Assembly (NCBI GenBank): GCA_020747015.1 | Contig: JAGTJM010000018.1 | Span: forward strand, 1-64,000 | Origin: Pyrenochaeta sp. MPI-SDFR-AT-0127 | Lineage: Eukaryota; Ascomycota; Dothideomycetes; Pleosporales; Cucurbitariaceae | DNA length: 64,000 nt | Direction: 5' to 3' | Shown here: in pieces, positions 34,567-46,406 of the stretch | Numbering within the stretch: the stretch's first letter is position 1 | How the letters are laid out: every line of letters begins with the position of its first letter | Made by a program: the position numbers and the translations under genes | Notes under the pieces: generated by a model | What the model was told of the DNA's origin: nothing | Seen by the model: only the letters and a program-made list of their open reading frames with translations | Database searches by the model: none

Positions 34567-35493
34567 ATGGGTGGCGTGAAATTCGACCCCAGCAAGGACA
34601 TTCCCTCCTTAGAGGGAAAAGTCATCCTCGTCACAGGAGGCAACAGTGGCTTGGGCAAGCAGTCCATCCTCGAGCTGGCTAAACACCATCCCGCTGAAAT
34701 CTGGCTCGGCGCGCGCAACGCCACCAAGGCTCAGGAAGCCATCGACGAGATCAAGAAGCAAGCACCTAATGCATCGCCAATCAAGGTCCTAGAGATGGAC
34801 CTTGCTTCCTTCGCCTCCATACGTGATGCAGCCAAGACATTCAGCCAACAATCTCAGCGCCTCGATATTCTCATGCTGAATGCTGGCATCATGATGGTCC
34901 CTCATAATACCACTAAAGATGGCTACGAGATCCAATTTGGTACTAATCACATGGGTCACGCTCTCCTTACTAAGTTGCTTCTCCCAACGCTCCTCTCCAC
35001 AGCCGAGCAGCCTGGCGCCGATGTGCGCGTCGTTGCTCTCTCATCAGCGGCGCACAATAGCGCGAACAGGGCGTCTGGCATCATCTTCGATTTTCTGAAA
35101 GCCAAGGGCGACAAGCTCGGCACTATGTCACTTTATGGACAGAGCAAGCTTGCCAACATTCTGTGGGCAAAGGAGTTCGCGCGACGCTACCCACAGCTAA
35201 CAGCTCCCTCCATTCATCCTGGTGTCGTGCACACAAACTTGGCTACTACCATTAGCCAGAGCGGTTTCTTTATAGGCATCCTTTCCAAACTCGTTCTCGG
35301 TGTAATCGCGGTCGATGTGCGCACAGGCGCGCTCAATCAGCTGTGGGCTTCGGTAGCCTCGAACGTTGTGTCAGGTGAATACTATGAGCCAGTAGGGGTG
35401 GCAGGCAAGGGATCTAAGTGGACAAAGAATGATGAGCTGGCCGAGAAACTATGGGACTGGACGGAGAAAGAACTTGAAGGTCAGCTGGAATAG
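34567..35493 (+). CDS. Short-chain dehydrogenase/reductase, retinol-dehydrogenase-like
   Basis: An intronless 308-residue frame with the full classical SDR signature. It has the cofactor-binding TGGNSGLG (residues 23-30), NAG in ILMLNAGIMM (105-107), catalytic Ser in VVALSSAAH (about 159-160), and the YxxxK pair in YGQSKLAN (Tyr190, Lys194). Arg50 in GARN after the second strand suggests NADP(H) preference. Fungal relatives are usually described as retinol dehydrogenase- or WW-domain oxidoreductase-like, with unknown natural substrates. It has no signal peptide. The ATG at 34567 begins the conserved MGGVKFDPSKDIPSLEGK. Convergent with the broken histidine kinase gene, about 300 bases apart. 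Confidence 0.93.
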   Translation: MGGVKFDPSKDIPSLEGKVILVTGGNSGLGKQSILELAKHHPAEIWLGARNATKAQEAIDEIKKQAPNASPIKVLEMDLASFASIRDAAKTFSQQSQRLDILMLNAGIMMVPHNTTKDGYEIQFGTNHMGHALLTKLLLPTLLSTAEQPGADVRVVALSSAAHNSANRASGIIFDFLKAKGDKLGTMSLYGQSKLANILWAKEFARRYPQLTAPSIHPGVVHTNLATTISQSGFFIGILSKLVLGVIAVDVRTGALNQLWASVASNVVSGEYYEPVGVAGKGSKWTKNDELAEKLWDWTEKELEGQLE

Positions 35494-35797
35494 GGGAGTT
35501 GCACAACCAGTGTGAAGTTGTTTGCCTTGATTTTAGTTTATATCCCATGGTTTGATAGCTAGCGCGTTGAAGGAGCTGAGATCTGTTAATCTATAAATTC
35601 TTGAAGTTGTTGCTTGATAGCTTTGGCCCAGTTTGTGTTTAATCTTGTATCGTGATAGTTTGTAGACATGATGCTTCAAAACTATATCGTAAGGGAACTT
35701 CCTACGTTGCGCACAAGGAATATGCCAAGCGTGCATCTTAGGAATGTCATTGCATAATTGCTGCGATACCGGAATCTCCAATGGAGTTGCTTGATGT
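35494..35797. other. Short convergent intergenic region
   Basis: About 300 bases between the stop codons of the dehydrogenase and the histidine kinase gene; presumed 3' untranslated sequence. Nothing else seen. Confidence 0.4.
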
Positions 35798-38700
35798 CTA
35801 TTCTCTACTGTTTCTTCTCATCTCTGGTCTCAGTCCTCGACGTGTTTTCGCATCTGGTTTCATCACTGTAGCGGTTGACATTACGCCGCTTTTGCTCACT
35901 ATTTCTGCAACTATCCCTCTCATTCTAAATAACAATTCTGCAACCCTGAACGGCTTGCCAACGACATCGTCCATACCTGCCATCAATGCAGTCTGTATCT
36001 GTTGTTGTCTAACGTTTGCAGTGACCCCTATAACAGGTATTCTCCCTAGAAGCATGCCATCTTTCTCCAATTCTCTTATTTTCGCAACGGCTGTCAATCC
36101 ATTCATGATAGGCATCTCCCAGTCCATAAGTATCACATTCAATTCGAGGGGCAAAGAATCTTCATTCGTGCTGACTGTGGGTTTAACTGAACTTATCTGG
36201 TCGTGAGAAGTTCGTGAGGCTGAGGGAGCGTGGTGATCATGGTTCCAATACGTGGTTTGCGGCAGAAAATCAAGAGCTTCGCGACCGTGGTTGGCTACAC
36301 TGACAACGCAACCAAGATTTCGCAATTGTTTCGCGAGGACTCTCTGATTTACCAAGTTATCTTCCACAACGAGCACATGCAATGTTCCTTTTTGACCGCC
36401 AGTACGCTTCGCTTCGTGTGAGTCAGCCTCTGAGGACAGACCTAGAGCTTCTGGAGGGGCGCAAGGATGTGTGGGAGACATATGCCGCTTGAAAGAGTCT
36501 TGACGCTGTGCAATGATACTTGGTGGAATTGATCTCTGGGCCCCCTCCTCCGGTGGTAGCCGTATTGGAAGTGATAATTGCGAAAGGTTTATAAGTGGCG
36601 TTTCTGGTTGGTGCTTAAAGTCCTCTGGGAATACTGCTGGCAAGCTGCCCTTTCGAATTAGTGCAGGCTTTGTCTGTCTGGCTTTGATGTAGAAAGAGAA
36701 GGTGCTTCCTTTCTGAGGCTCGCTTGCTAACCCAATGGCGCCACCTTGCAGTTCAGTCAATCGTCGCGAGATGAATAGACCTAGACCAGAACCGCCGTAG
36801 TGGATGTGGGTACGAGGAGAAGCTTGCGAGAAACGAGTAAAAAGGGAGCAACGCTCCTCCTCAGACAAGCCGCGACCAGTGTCGCTGACCGAGAATTGAA
36901 TGTACAACAAATCGGAGGCTCTCTCCCAGTCGTTCTTCATATGATGGTCTTCGCTCACTAACTTTTCCTCATTGTATTGAATTCCACCTGGTACGGACTT
37001 CGGTTCTACTGTACTTGCAGCGAGAGCAACGGTGACATCGCGCGTTTCTTCGAGCCTTGTAAATTTGATAGCGTTCGTTATGAGGTTAATGAGAATCTGA
37101 GTGGTTAGCAATAATCGATGCGCGGTTCGAGCAAGGTTTGATCCCTCACCTGAAGTAACCGTGTCGGGTCTAGAGAAACCCAGTCAACGTCCAAGTCACG
37201 ATAGGACTGACTGACGACGAATGTTAGATTGACCCCCGCGGCTTTGGCTTCAGCTTCGAACATCTTGACAGAATGCTTGGCGAGGCTTTCAGGCTGGGCA
37301 TCGACAGGAGTGATGACTAACAGACCCGAGTCAAGCTTGGAAATTGTGAGTATGTCATCCACAATGTGGCGCATATGTTGAGCACATTGTGCAATCGTCT
37401 GTGCGGCGTCCATAGTCTGCTCGAGAAAATTGGACCAGGGATGTGATGTAGGCAACATTTTCTGTTCCACTAGCCATTGTGATGATACAATTCCATCAGC
37501 ACACTGTAATATTGCCGAGAGTGGGTTTCTCATCTCGTGTGAGGTCTTTGAAAGTAGGATATCAGTAAAGCCCTAAAAAGATTTTCACAAATTGGGGTTT
37601 CGTACCGTATCGATAAAATGCTCTAAGTGCTGTTTGCTCTCGAGTGCACTGTTGGTGCGAATCTTCTGAATGCCTTCTGCCCATTTCTGTTTTGAAATGT
37701 CCGTTACATTCCCAACAATTTCGCATAATTTTCCACTTGCGTCTAATTCTGGATATGCGGAGCATATGATCCATTTAAAATGTTGTGAAATCTCGCATTC
37801 AGACTGCATTTGGTCTGATGGAGGCGCCCATGGCATCCTAGTCTTAAGTTCAAAACAGATGGGCTCCTTGTGGACGACCAAGTTTTCGAAAAGGCCCTCG
37901 CAATATTTGATTTCGTCAGAAAAGGCGATCTTCTGCCAAGCTGATGTGACGTTGTTATCTCCAGTAGCAATCTCGAACAACTCAAACCAGCGCTGATTCC
38001 GATACGTGTAGTTTCCCGAAGGGTCCATGATGAAGATTCAAACATCAGATCGCTCAGCGAATCTGTGAAATTTCTTCTCTTTCAGCTGAATTTCGGCAAG
38101 GAGCTGCTCTTGAATGCGTGCAGCTTGGACAATGGCCATTTCTCGCTGACGCACCTCCTCATTAAAGAGATCAACGGAAGCAAGTGAAGTAGCAAACAAA
38201 CGAAGCATAACCTGGAAGAACTGCTGGTAGTCCTCATCAAAGGGCCGCCTTAGATTCACACCAAGGATGAGAAAGCCCTCTACTTGTTCGCCATTCGTAG
38301 GAAGTATGGGGCAAACGACCATGATGCGACAGGGTTCTCCATATCCCTGCCAGTCAAGTCCTTCCAGTAATCCCTCGGATGGAGGGAAATCATCTGTATA
38401 CACGACAGTAGCCTTCCGGGTCTGCGCCGCTTGCAGGAGAAAGCGATGTAAGATGTGTGATTCTTGGTTGATATTGATGACTGACGGGGCAATGGGGTGA
38501 TCGTATGGTGCGCCGATGGCGCCTTTGAGGATACAGCTCTCAAGAGCATGGACACTATTCGGAGAAGAGTCAGTGAACGCGTGAGCCTCAACGTTTCTCT
38601 CGGCTGCATAAAGAAGCGCGAAGGGTACGTCTTTGCTGTTCATGGTCAAGGTGTGTAGGGCAATGTCCCAGAAGGACTGAAAATCGCGAGCATTCGCAGT

Positions 38701-39785
38701 TTGGCTGCCCACTTCGACTAGGTTTGAGACGCGTCGCTTAAGGAGATGGTGATCAGTTGTTTCATTGAAACTTTGATAGTAGGCAGAGATGTGGCCGTCG
38801 CTATCGAGAATGGGGATAAATTGAAAGGACCAGTGCGTTTCCTCGCTAAAGCCATGTCTGTCAATGAACAGGAGCATATCGTCCTCGACCAGGCAACGTC
38901 CGGTCTTGTTAATGTGATAAATTAACGGCTCAAACGATGGCCAATGATCGGGGGCTTCGGTACGAATGCTCTTTCCCATGCACGGATGGAGGTTACCTAG
39001 AAGCTGGACGTAAGGCTGGTTGTAGAGCATGATGAGGTCATCGCCCCAGAACATGACGGCGGGGAATCCGCTATTCAAGGTAATGTTTACGATACAGCGC
39101 AGTTCGTCCTTCCATGCGGCCATTGGGCCAAGAGGAGTTGCCGCCCAGTCGACGCTGCGAAAGTAGGCGATATGTGGGTCAGATGCGGCGGCGGGCGGGA
39201 GTGCATCCAAAGTATGGTCAAAAGATCCATGCCGCGATAGGGGCGGACCAGACATAGGGCGGCAAGCGTTATGCTTGGGAGGTGGCAGTGGGGGCAGCAG
39301 CTTGAGTTCGCTGCCTACAGATGGTGAGTTACTAGGGAAAGTGCCAAGCTGGGATTTCATGAGGCCGCGGGGCCTGCCTGGAACTGCATCTGCCCATAAC
39401 AGCAGTGTTGGTATGCCACTCAGAATCTTGTAGTGTTCCACCGCAATGGTGCTCCACATGTAGCATTCGAATATATAGGCATTGCCCCGCTGTTGTGAGT
39501 CGCCCGTGGTGGGCCGTCCACATACCCAGTCGCCGAAGGCCTGTTGTGGCCCGGAAGGCTCGACAAATACGCTCGTCGCATTGTGCTGCCCGCTGACCTT
39601 GTGCAGAAGCCCATCGACGGCCAGCAGCGACGGGTTACAGTAGATGATATCAAGCGGCCCCCACCAATGTGTTGCGAGGGCGTTGATTCAATGGCGAACG
39701 AGGGGCGGTCGTCATTGTCGAGAGTTGCAAGCAGCGTGATGGCTGCCAATCCTGCCTTAGACGGCTCGGGCTGGAGTTTTGGCAT
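35798..39785 (-). pseudogene. Hybrid histidine kinase gene broken by a frameshift and an in-frame TGA
   Basis: Exons on the minus strand: 39785-37606, 37545-37150 and 37096-35798 (introns of 60 and 53 bases), about 1290 codons. An N-terminal PAS-like sensor region (DWAATPLGPMAAW, FPAVMFWGDDLIMLYNQPY) is followed by a GAF-like region (about 38150-38700) and a second PAS domain (NYTYRNQRWFELF). Then come the phosphoacceptor box TSHEMRNPLSAIL (joined by splicing), the ATPase N box NLITNAIKFT, DTGRGL and GGSGLGLF, and a C-terminal receiver with the acceptor Asp in VILMDWEMPIMNG. Two lesions: the G run at 39658-39662 is one base short, splitting SFAIESTPSQHI from PLDIIYCNPSLL; and TGA at 38038-38040 stands in frame inside the second PAS domain. 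Either would prevent a full osmosensor/phosphorelay-type kinase. Only re-sequencing can exclude an assembly error. Confidence 0.85.
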
Positions 39786-42090
39786 GGTGCACACGGGCGA
39801 CTTCAGCGGCTGTTTGTCTATTGTGTACGCATGGTCGTGGGTAAGGTATCTTTGGGCCCGTTATTGCTGATTGTCATATCGCCCTGTGCTTCGAAGCAGG
39901 AAGGACGCAGTAAACGCACATTGCCTGAAAGTCGCAAAGTTCTACAAAGGAATTTGCCTCCATGTCGGTCTCTACCATGCTAGTCTCGGCCCATGGTGGC
40001 TGTACGCAAGAATGGCCAGATATTGAGGGCCTCGACCGCCCAAGCGTCTCGGTTTTGCCGAGACATCGAACATGACGTCATTGTGAGCGACTGAGAAGTG
40101 TGCTGATATCTGCAGGAAGTGCGCTAACTCTTGTCACGCCTACACTGTCGTCGCTGTGAGGCGAAGCCAGAAGCTTTAAAAGGTCTTACAGTTCGCTCGC
40201 ATACCCAGCAGTCGTTTGAGCTTGATTGCTGTCGAATTACAACATTGCCTCACGGAAATGAGTGCAAGTATGTAGATGGCCTTGGTTAAGGACGATATGA
40301 CTCTACTAGTAGGATACTAAAGTTTCGCTACATTATATATGCAAAAGGCGGCCGTACGTGATGTAACGTCAAGCAACATGCAGTACAAGTAATGCTTTTC
40401 CACAGCGCCTTATTGCAGAGAGAGTGGTTCTGCGATTTGAAGTGGACCAAATGGGCCAATCTCACTGGCCAATCTCTCTCTCTGGAATGGAGACACATTC
40501 ATCGAAATGAGGCTTTGATTACTGTTCACATGCAGTACCTTGACTTGATACAATCCTTGCTTGGACAAGGATGGCAAAATTTATACAAAGAAAAAGGGCT
40601 TTCGAGATGGAAATGGCACAAACCCTCATTCGTTTGTACCCCATAGCCTTCTACACTTGACGTTATGCCGATCTTCCTTCGTGGTTAAACTCTTTCCGTG
40701 GCAAATCAGCAATATACAATTATTAAAAAGTTCACCTGTTGCTGCCGATATCATCAACGGAACTACTTCTTTGTTACGATGCACTTCATCGACAGTGCTG
40801 TTTGTAGCTTTGAAGAAGCGAGCCGTGTCTTCCTCTAACATAACCAAGCCCGACGAGGATGATACGAAAAAGCAGGTCTTTCATCTCACCTCATTAAACT
40901 AGCTCTTTTGACTTGCGTTCCCCCATTCTAAAGGTTACTAGAACAAGCATAGTCACGATGAAGCATGATAGCCCAAAGTGGCGCCTTGGTCCATGGTATT
41001 CTATCCTCGCCTCTTCCGCATCTATTAGAAGCGGCACACGCAGGCAATAACAAATCTAGTTACCTGCGGGCATCTAGCGAACATAATGAAGCTATAAGTA
41101 CGATATGCGAGCTACAAGTCGGTATTCAGACGCTCTCAATCAGCAGGGCTAAACGAGAGATGGTAAATGGCAGGTGATCACTGGTAAGAACTTCGCCAGA
41201 CATCAATGACTAAGTACAATTCCCAATTCACTAGGCGGCCTCACAAATATGCCTCACAGACAGTCCTGGAGATCATAACAGCAAAGGTTTGACTGCCAGA
41301 AAAGCGGACAAGGGCATTCGTGTAGACCTACCAAGCATGTGCCGCACTACGACCAAGAGTACCAAAACTCCGATGGATACATAGGTGTCATAACCCTTCA
41401 AGCACTACCATGCCAACAGGCATTTCGTAGGTACACAATTGCAATCTCTGTATGAGCTACAACATGCTGCGGTCTAGATTGCTAGGGTAACACCAAGTTC
41501 GCCACAGGTAAACTTAGATTTGGTGTTTCAAATTCCATTCGATGGTGGGCACAGATCGTGAGTCTATTGCCGTTGGTGACCCAGATTAGTATACTGAAGC
41601 TTTGCGGATGACGAAGAATAGGCAGAGGATCCGAGGTTCAAATTATAACAGCAAGATGCACTACATCGATCAATTGGAGGCTAGTGAAGAGTGATATGTG
41701 CCTAAGAAGGCAAAGAGCATGTAGTCACCTGTACCGAAGGTCATGGAGCTATCAGGAATAGAGGCGCAGACCTGGCGGAGCAGAGGAAGCATGCGTGGGG
41801 CTAGCTAGGTTAAGGCTATTCCCGTTAACGATACCAGAGCCCAACAGCTATCATGATTTAAGCTGAGATGAACCTGAGAAGAGCCATGTACAACAATGCA
41901 GGCTATTCTGTGTCCTGTGAAGTGACCAACCAATCGGTGAATATCCTTTGTGCACGACCCTCCAGCTCTCCAAACGGCGACATCCTTGTCACGCAAGCTG
42001 TCCATTCGCATCCCCGCGCCCCAGGAACACCACCACGCCGCTGCGACTCGCACCAGTCACTACGTCAACGAACACCCTGCGACCGCCATC
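39786..42090. other. Intergenic region without recognisable genes
   Basis: About 2.3 kb between the histidine kinase and the thioredoxin gene, which point away from each other. Frames at 40392-40902 and 41868-42182 are short and without motifs. The last 100 bases before 42091 are C-rich, as expected for a fungal promoter or leader. Confidence 0.45.
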
Positions 42091-42717
42091 ATGTCGGGCA
42101 AAATCATCTCTGTCACCTCGTCCGCGCATTTCTCGCAACTGCTCTCCCAGTCCACGTACCTGATTGTCGATTTCTATGCTGACTGGTGCGGGCCCTGCAA
42201 AGCTATTGCGCCCGTCTTCCAGAGCTTGGCTGAGAAGGAGACGAAGCCGGGGAAGCTACAATTTGTCAAGGTCGATGTAGATGCGCAACAGGATGTAGCG
42301 CGCAAGTATGGTGTGTCTGCGTAAGTATGCCTCTCTGTAAACCCGGCATGAAGGTACTTACGAAGACTATGTAGTATGCCAACCTTCCTTGTCATAAAAT
42401 CTTCCTCCGTCGTCGAAACAATCCGTGGTGCCAATCCCTCCGCCCTCACGGCTGCCGTACGTAAAGCCGCCAACGACTCTGGCCCAGGTGGCTCATCGGC
42501 GGCGTTTCAGTCCAAAGGCAGAACGCTTGGCTCTGCCGCAGAACCAAGCAGATCTGTCAACGAGAGTCCATTTGCCGGCTTACAAAGACTGGTTGTTGGA
42601 AATGGTGGGCTCAGCGACACTGTGGTTAGGTTCTTTGCCCTGTATGTCATTAGCCTGTTCACTTTCGATGCGTTCAAAGCCGCCGAAGGCAGCGCATTCA
42701 ACGTGAAGTCCAGGTGA
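42091..42717 (+). CDS. Thioredoxin with hydrophobic C-terminal extension
   Basis: Two exons, 42091-42320 and 42375-42717, with a 54-base intron (GTAAGT...TAG), encode 190 residues. The thioredoxin fold (residues 1-105) has the redox site WCGPC (32-36) in FYADWCGPCKAIAPVF. After splicing it has VSAMPTFLVIK, the conserved cis-proline loop. Such proteins reduce disulfides in partner proteins with electrons from thioredoxin reductase. About 80 extra residues follow, ending in a hydrophobic stretch VVRFFALYVISLFTFDAF that could anchor the protein in a membrane; common cytosolic thioredoxins are only about 105 residues. The start is placed at MSGKIISVTS, the usual thioredoxin N-terminus, although the frame is open upstream. 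Confidence 0.9.
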
Positions 42718-44256
42718 CCAGATGACGCCATGTAAGAACGTAGGCAGATGTGCTATGAGTATGGGTACGGCGTTCTGGTTGGACAATATGGCGTTACTGG
42801 ATGCTTCAAACGAGAAGTAATCTTCCTGGCATTTTGAGAGTCAAGGTACTTGGAGAAGAGTCTGGTCGTCAAGGATACTTGAGGCGAACTCCGACGAAAG
42901 GCGACTGGATCATGTTCGAAATCAACATTCATCAGTGCTTGACGTTCCTCTCAACAACCCTATGCTTTCATATCACCTTCTCACATGATCATCACTCTGG
43001 TTTATCCTTTTATACCTGCCTGCACTGCTTCAACATCTGAACACTCCATAATTTAGTCGTTCTGGAGACTCTCCTTCCTGCTCCGCCACGACGCGCGTTC
43101 AACGATAAGCCACCCAGACGATCCAAATCTTCCCATTCAGCTTCACGTGTAATCCAGGACTAAAGCATCAAGCGCAGGCGCTCTCCAAGAGATGCTATTG
43201 ATACAGCGCCAGTAATACAATCTGACAGTGTTTCATGGTGATAGACCAGTATGGAGCCATTTGAGTACTCAAGAGAGTGTACTTGCTTCATAGAGGAAGT
43301 GGGCATTACCTAGGATTCTGCACTTGAAACTTGGTATTCAGATGGGGGCGCAGCTCTTGATCATAATCAGGATTCGACCCACTTTGAGTCAAGCCCAGCC
43401 TCAGTACAGCTTCCGCCCAATCGGTTGGGCCAAGATTTACTCGTACTCAAATTTGAGATGAGCGAGAAAAATCAAGATGAGCTTTGTCAACACGTTTGCA
43501 ACCGCGAATATGGCGATGGCATCTAAGTACGGTTGATCATCTTGGTAGGCCTTGCGAGTCATCATGGATGCCTTATGGACTGAACAGATCCTACTGGCGT
43601 ATGTGGACCAGAAGGAGCAGCTCGGGGTAAGCACATTATTCCTGTCAGCCCTTTCTACAATAACTTGCCTTCTAGCCGCCGGAGGCTGGCACGATCTTTA
43701 AGCTACTACACAGCCGATTTCTTGCGATAGAAACGCCTAATGACGGCTCTCAATCATTTTAAACCCTACTCACTCAGACCAAGTCAAACCAGCGAGCGCT
43801 CGTTCCGCTGACAAAGGTCACTAATTTGGTTGCGGGTTGGTGCCAAGACAGCAGCGGCCTGCACGGCCACAATAGTGGCAGTGCCTATAATTGCTGGCCT
43901 GAAACATCGTCACCCATGTATGATTGGTCGTTTTCGGGAATCGTTGCGGTATTTGCAAATGGGCTGTAAGCTGACTTGCGCTACTCTAGACCATTGGTGT
44001 TGGTCATGCCATGCGGGAGCGTCAACATGGCGAAGTGCTCTGTGCGGCTGAGCTGATTCGAGGCTTTGCGAAAGCTGCGTAGGAATCACCAACGCTAGAC
44101 GTGGTAGCAACCTTTCTAAATGTGGAGAACTCAAGTGGTCATCATGAATACGGTGGCCATACTTAAGGCAAACTCTCCTTAGTATCGTGAAATATTTATC
44201 GCCATCCTACTCAACACCCACACCCTTGTCGTCTACCAGAGTCGCTACACAATAAC
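42718..44256. other. Intergenic region without recognisable genes
   Basis: About 1.5 kb. Short frames (42801-43040, 43437-43634, 43830-44134) lack conserved motifs. A pyrimidine-rich stretch just before 44257 is the likely promoter or leader of the hydrolase. Confidence 0.45.
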
Positions 44257-45983
44257 ATGATACGGATCGCCTCTCTTGTTGCTGCTGGCCTATTGGCCTC
44301 CGCTGCTTCAGCGCTCCCCGAGCGATCGTTTAGACGAACCGTTAGCAATACCACTGCTATCGACAATTTCAAAGACGTGCCTAGTTCTGCTGAACTCCAC
44401 TGGGTGCCATGCTACGACAAATACCGTTGTGCTAATCTTGAAGTCCCCCTCGATTACGCGGACCCAGACGCCGGTACCACAGTTGTTGCGTTCATTCGAC
44501 AAGATGCCGCCAATGGCACTGGTCAGGATATACTGTTCAACCCTGGTGGGCCCGGTGGCTCTGGAATCGCTTTCATCCTGTCTGGCGGAGGAGATGATAT
44601 CATCAGCGCAGGCGGCGGCATGTACAACGTTGTCAGTTTCGACCCAAGAGGCGTCAACAACAGTGGGATTGCCTTGACTTGCTTTCCCGAGAACCGAGAA
44701 GCCCGCGATGCCTACTTCGGGACATTCAATACAGCTCTACCACCGAATGAGGCTTACTACCAAGCTGTTTCTCTTGGTCAATGGTGTGCCAAAGCAAACA
44801 ATGAAACAGTAGCCAGGTACGCTGGCACTACAGCGGTGGTCCAGGATTTAGTGCATTTCACTGAACTTCAGGCTGCACAAGACGGTGAGAATCCCGAGGA
44901 GGCTCTCGTCTGGTACTACGGAGTAAGCTACGGCACTGTCATTGGTCAAACTCTCGCCGCCTTATATCCAGACCGCGTTGGCCGGATTATCGTTGATGCC
45001 AATGTTAACGCTGAAGACCACTACAACGGTCTATCCAAGACGGCCACTGAGGATGCTGATGATGGATACGATTGGTTTTTCAAACTCTGCTACGAAGCTG
45101 GACCACAGAAATGCGCTTTCGCTGGAGAATCCAGCAGCCCAGGCGAAATTAAGAGGCGCTTTGACGATCTTCTGGAAAAGCTTGAAAAGACACCCCTCAT
45201 TCTAAGTGATCCTCAGCTTAACAGCAGGCCAGAAATGATCACCAAGAGCCGTGTATTGAATGCAGGCTTCAGCACTCTATATGCACCTTCTACGAGGTTC
45301 CCTATCTTAGCTCTTGGGCTCGCTGGCCTCGAGAAGGACAACGCTACGATATATCTGGCTGCAGAGAAGGCTGCAAGCTCACCTGAAATCCCTGGACCAT
45401 TCAACTATGACACTACTGCTTCCCAAGAAGTATTAATCTTCGTCACAGCGATAGATGCCGCAGGGCGTTACCCCATTAGTGACGTAGACGAATACATCAC
45501 GGTTAGTGAAGAGATTCGGAACATCAGTTTCTATGCAGGCAAGAGTTATGCAGAGACAAATGTCTTGATAAATGCTGGTCTTGACCTTTTGCCTCCTGAG
45601 AGCCAGTCCTTCCCTGGTAAGTGATCCTGGAGGTCATCGCAACAACAGCCACTAACAAAAGTCCAGGGTTCAAGAAGACCAAGACCAAGAACCCAGTTCT
45701 CTTTATCAATACCTCGGCTGATCCCATCACGCCTATCTCTAGCGCAAAACACATGTCTCAATACTTTGAGGGGTCTGTCGTGCTTGAGCAGAATTCAGTC
45801 GGCCATGGATTTACCTCTGTACTGTCCTCTTGCTCACTAGGACATGTTTTGAGATATTTGAAGGACGGCTCTCTGCCTGAGGCCGGTACTGTATGTGAGA
45901 CTGATACGAAGCCCTTGGTTGATAGCCCGGCGTTGCAGAAGCGCTCACTTTCAACTGTGCCAATGCATTTCCGCCGATGGTAG
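44257..45983 (+). CDS. Secreted alpha/beta hydrolase (TAP-like, tripeptidyl aminopeptidase family)
   Basis: Two exons, 44257-45616 and 45667-45983, with a 50-base intron, encode 558 residues; the join gives SFPGFKKTKTKNPVLFINTS. A signal peptide (MIRIASLVAAGLLASAASALP) sends it to the secretory pathway. The oxyanion region FNPGGPGGSGIA and the nucleophile elbow YYGVSYGT (Ser about 224) are those of the peptidase S33 group. The second exon supplies the TAP-like C-terminal domain with the acid residue in NTSADPITP and the catalytic His in SVGHGFTS. Likely substrates are short peptides or aryl/acyl esters outside the cell; specificity cannot be read from sequence. The protein is rich in N-glycosylation sequons. 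All catalytic residues lie in order and the gene looks intact. Confidence 0.93.
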
Positions 45984-46406
45984 ATGGTTGGGTGAGAGTA
46001 GACAAATCATAGAAAGGCGTTTTCCTAGACATAGAAATGTGGGCATTGCATTCGCGTTTGGCGTTTTGAAATTCTAGCATAATGTTAGTTTCTATTCATG
46101 GTATATCTTATATCCATCATTCAAAGACCAGCCACGGAAATACTAGTCAGCACCGAATTGTCGCATATGCATCTGAACGAATCGACCCCGAATTTCTGCT
46201 CACCAAGGTATGCACATGCCGACGGAGCTAGCCTATAGTTACTTAGGTATTTCGCTTAAGTGGGCGTTCCCAGTGTCCGCCGATGAAAAGCCGACTGCTC
46301 ATATTCAACGTTCACACGCAGACTTCACCTGTTCGAGCATTATACACAAACAGGTTGTGCTTTTCCATCGAGACTCCTCGGGAATTTTTTCGACCGTTAG
46401 GTGATC
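45984..46406. other. Intergenic between two plus-strand genes
   Basis: About 420 bases containing the end of the hydrolase transcript and the promoter of the MYND gene. No other feature seen. Confidence 0.4.

Noticed and set aside
37990..38040. In-frame 51-base intron that would remove the histidine kinase stop codon
   Set aside because: Splice signals are weak (GTTTGA donor) and removal would delete the conserved PAS strand FIMDPSGNYTYRNQ, so a nonsense mutation is more likely; kept as an alternative in the findings.
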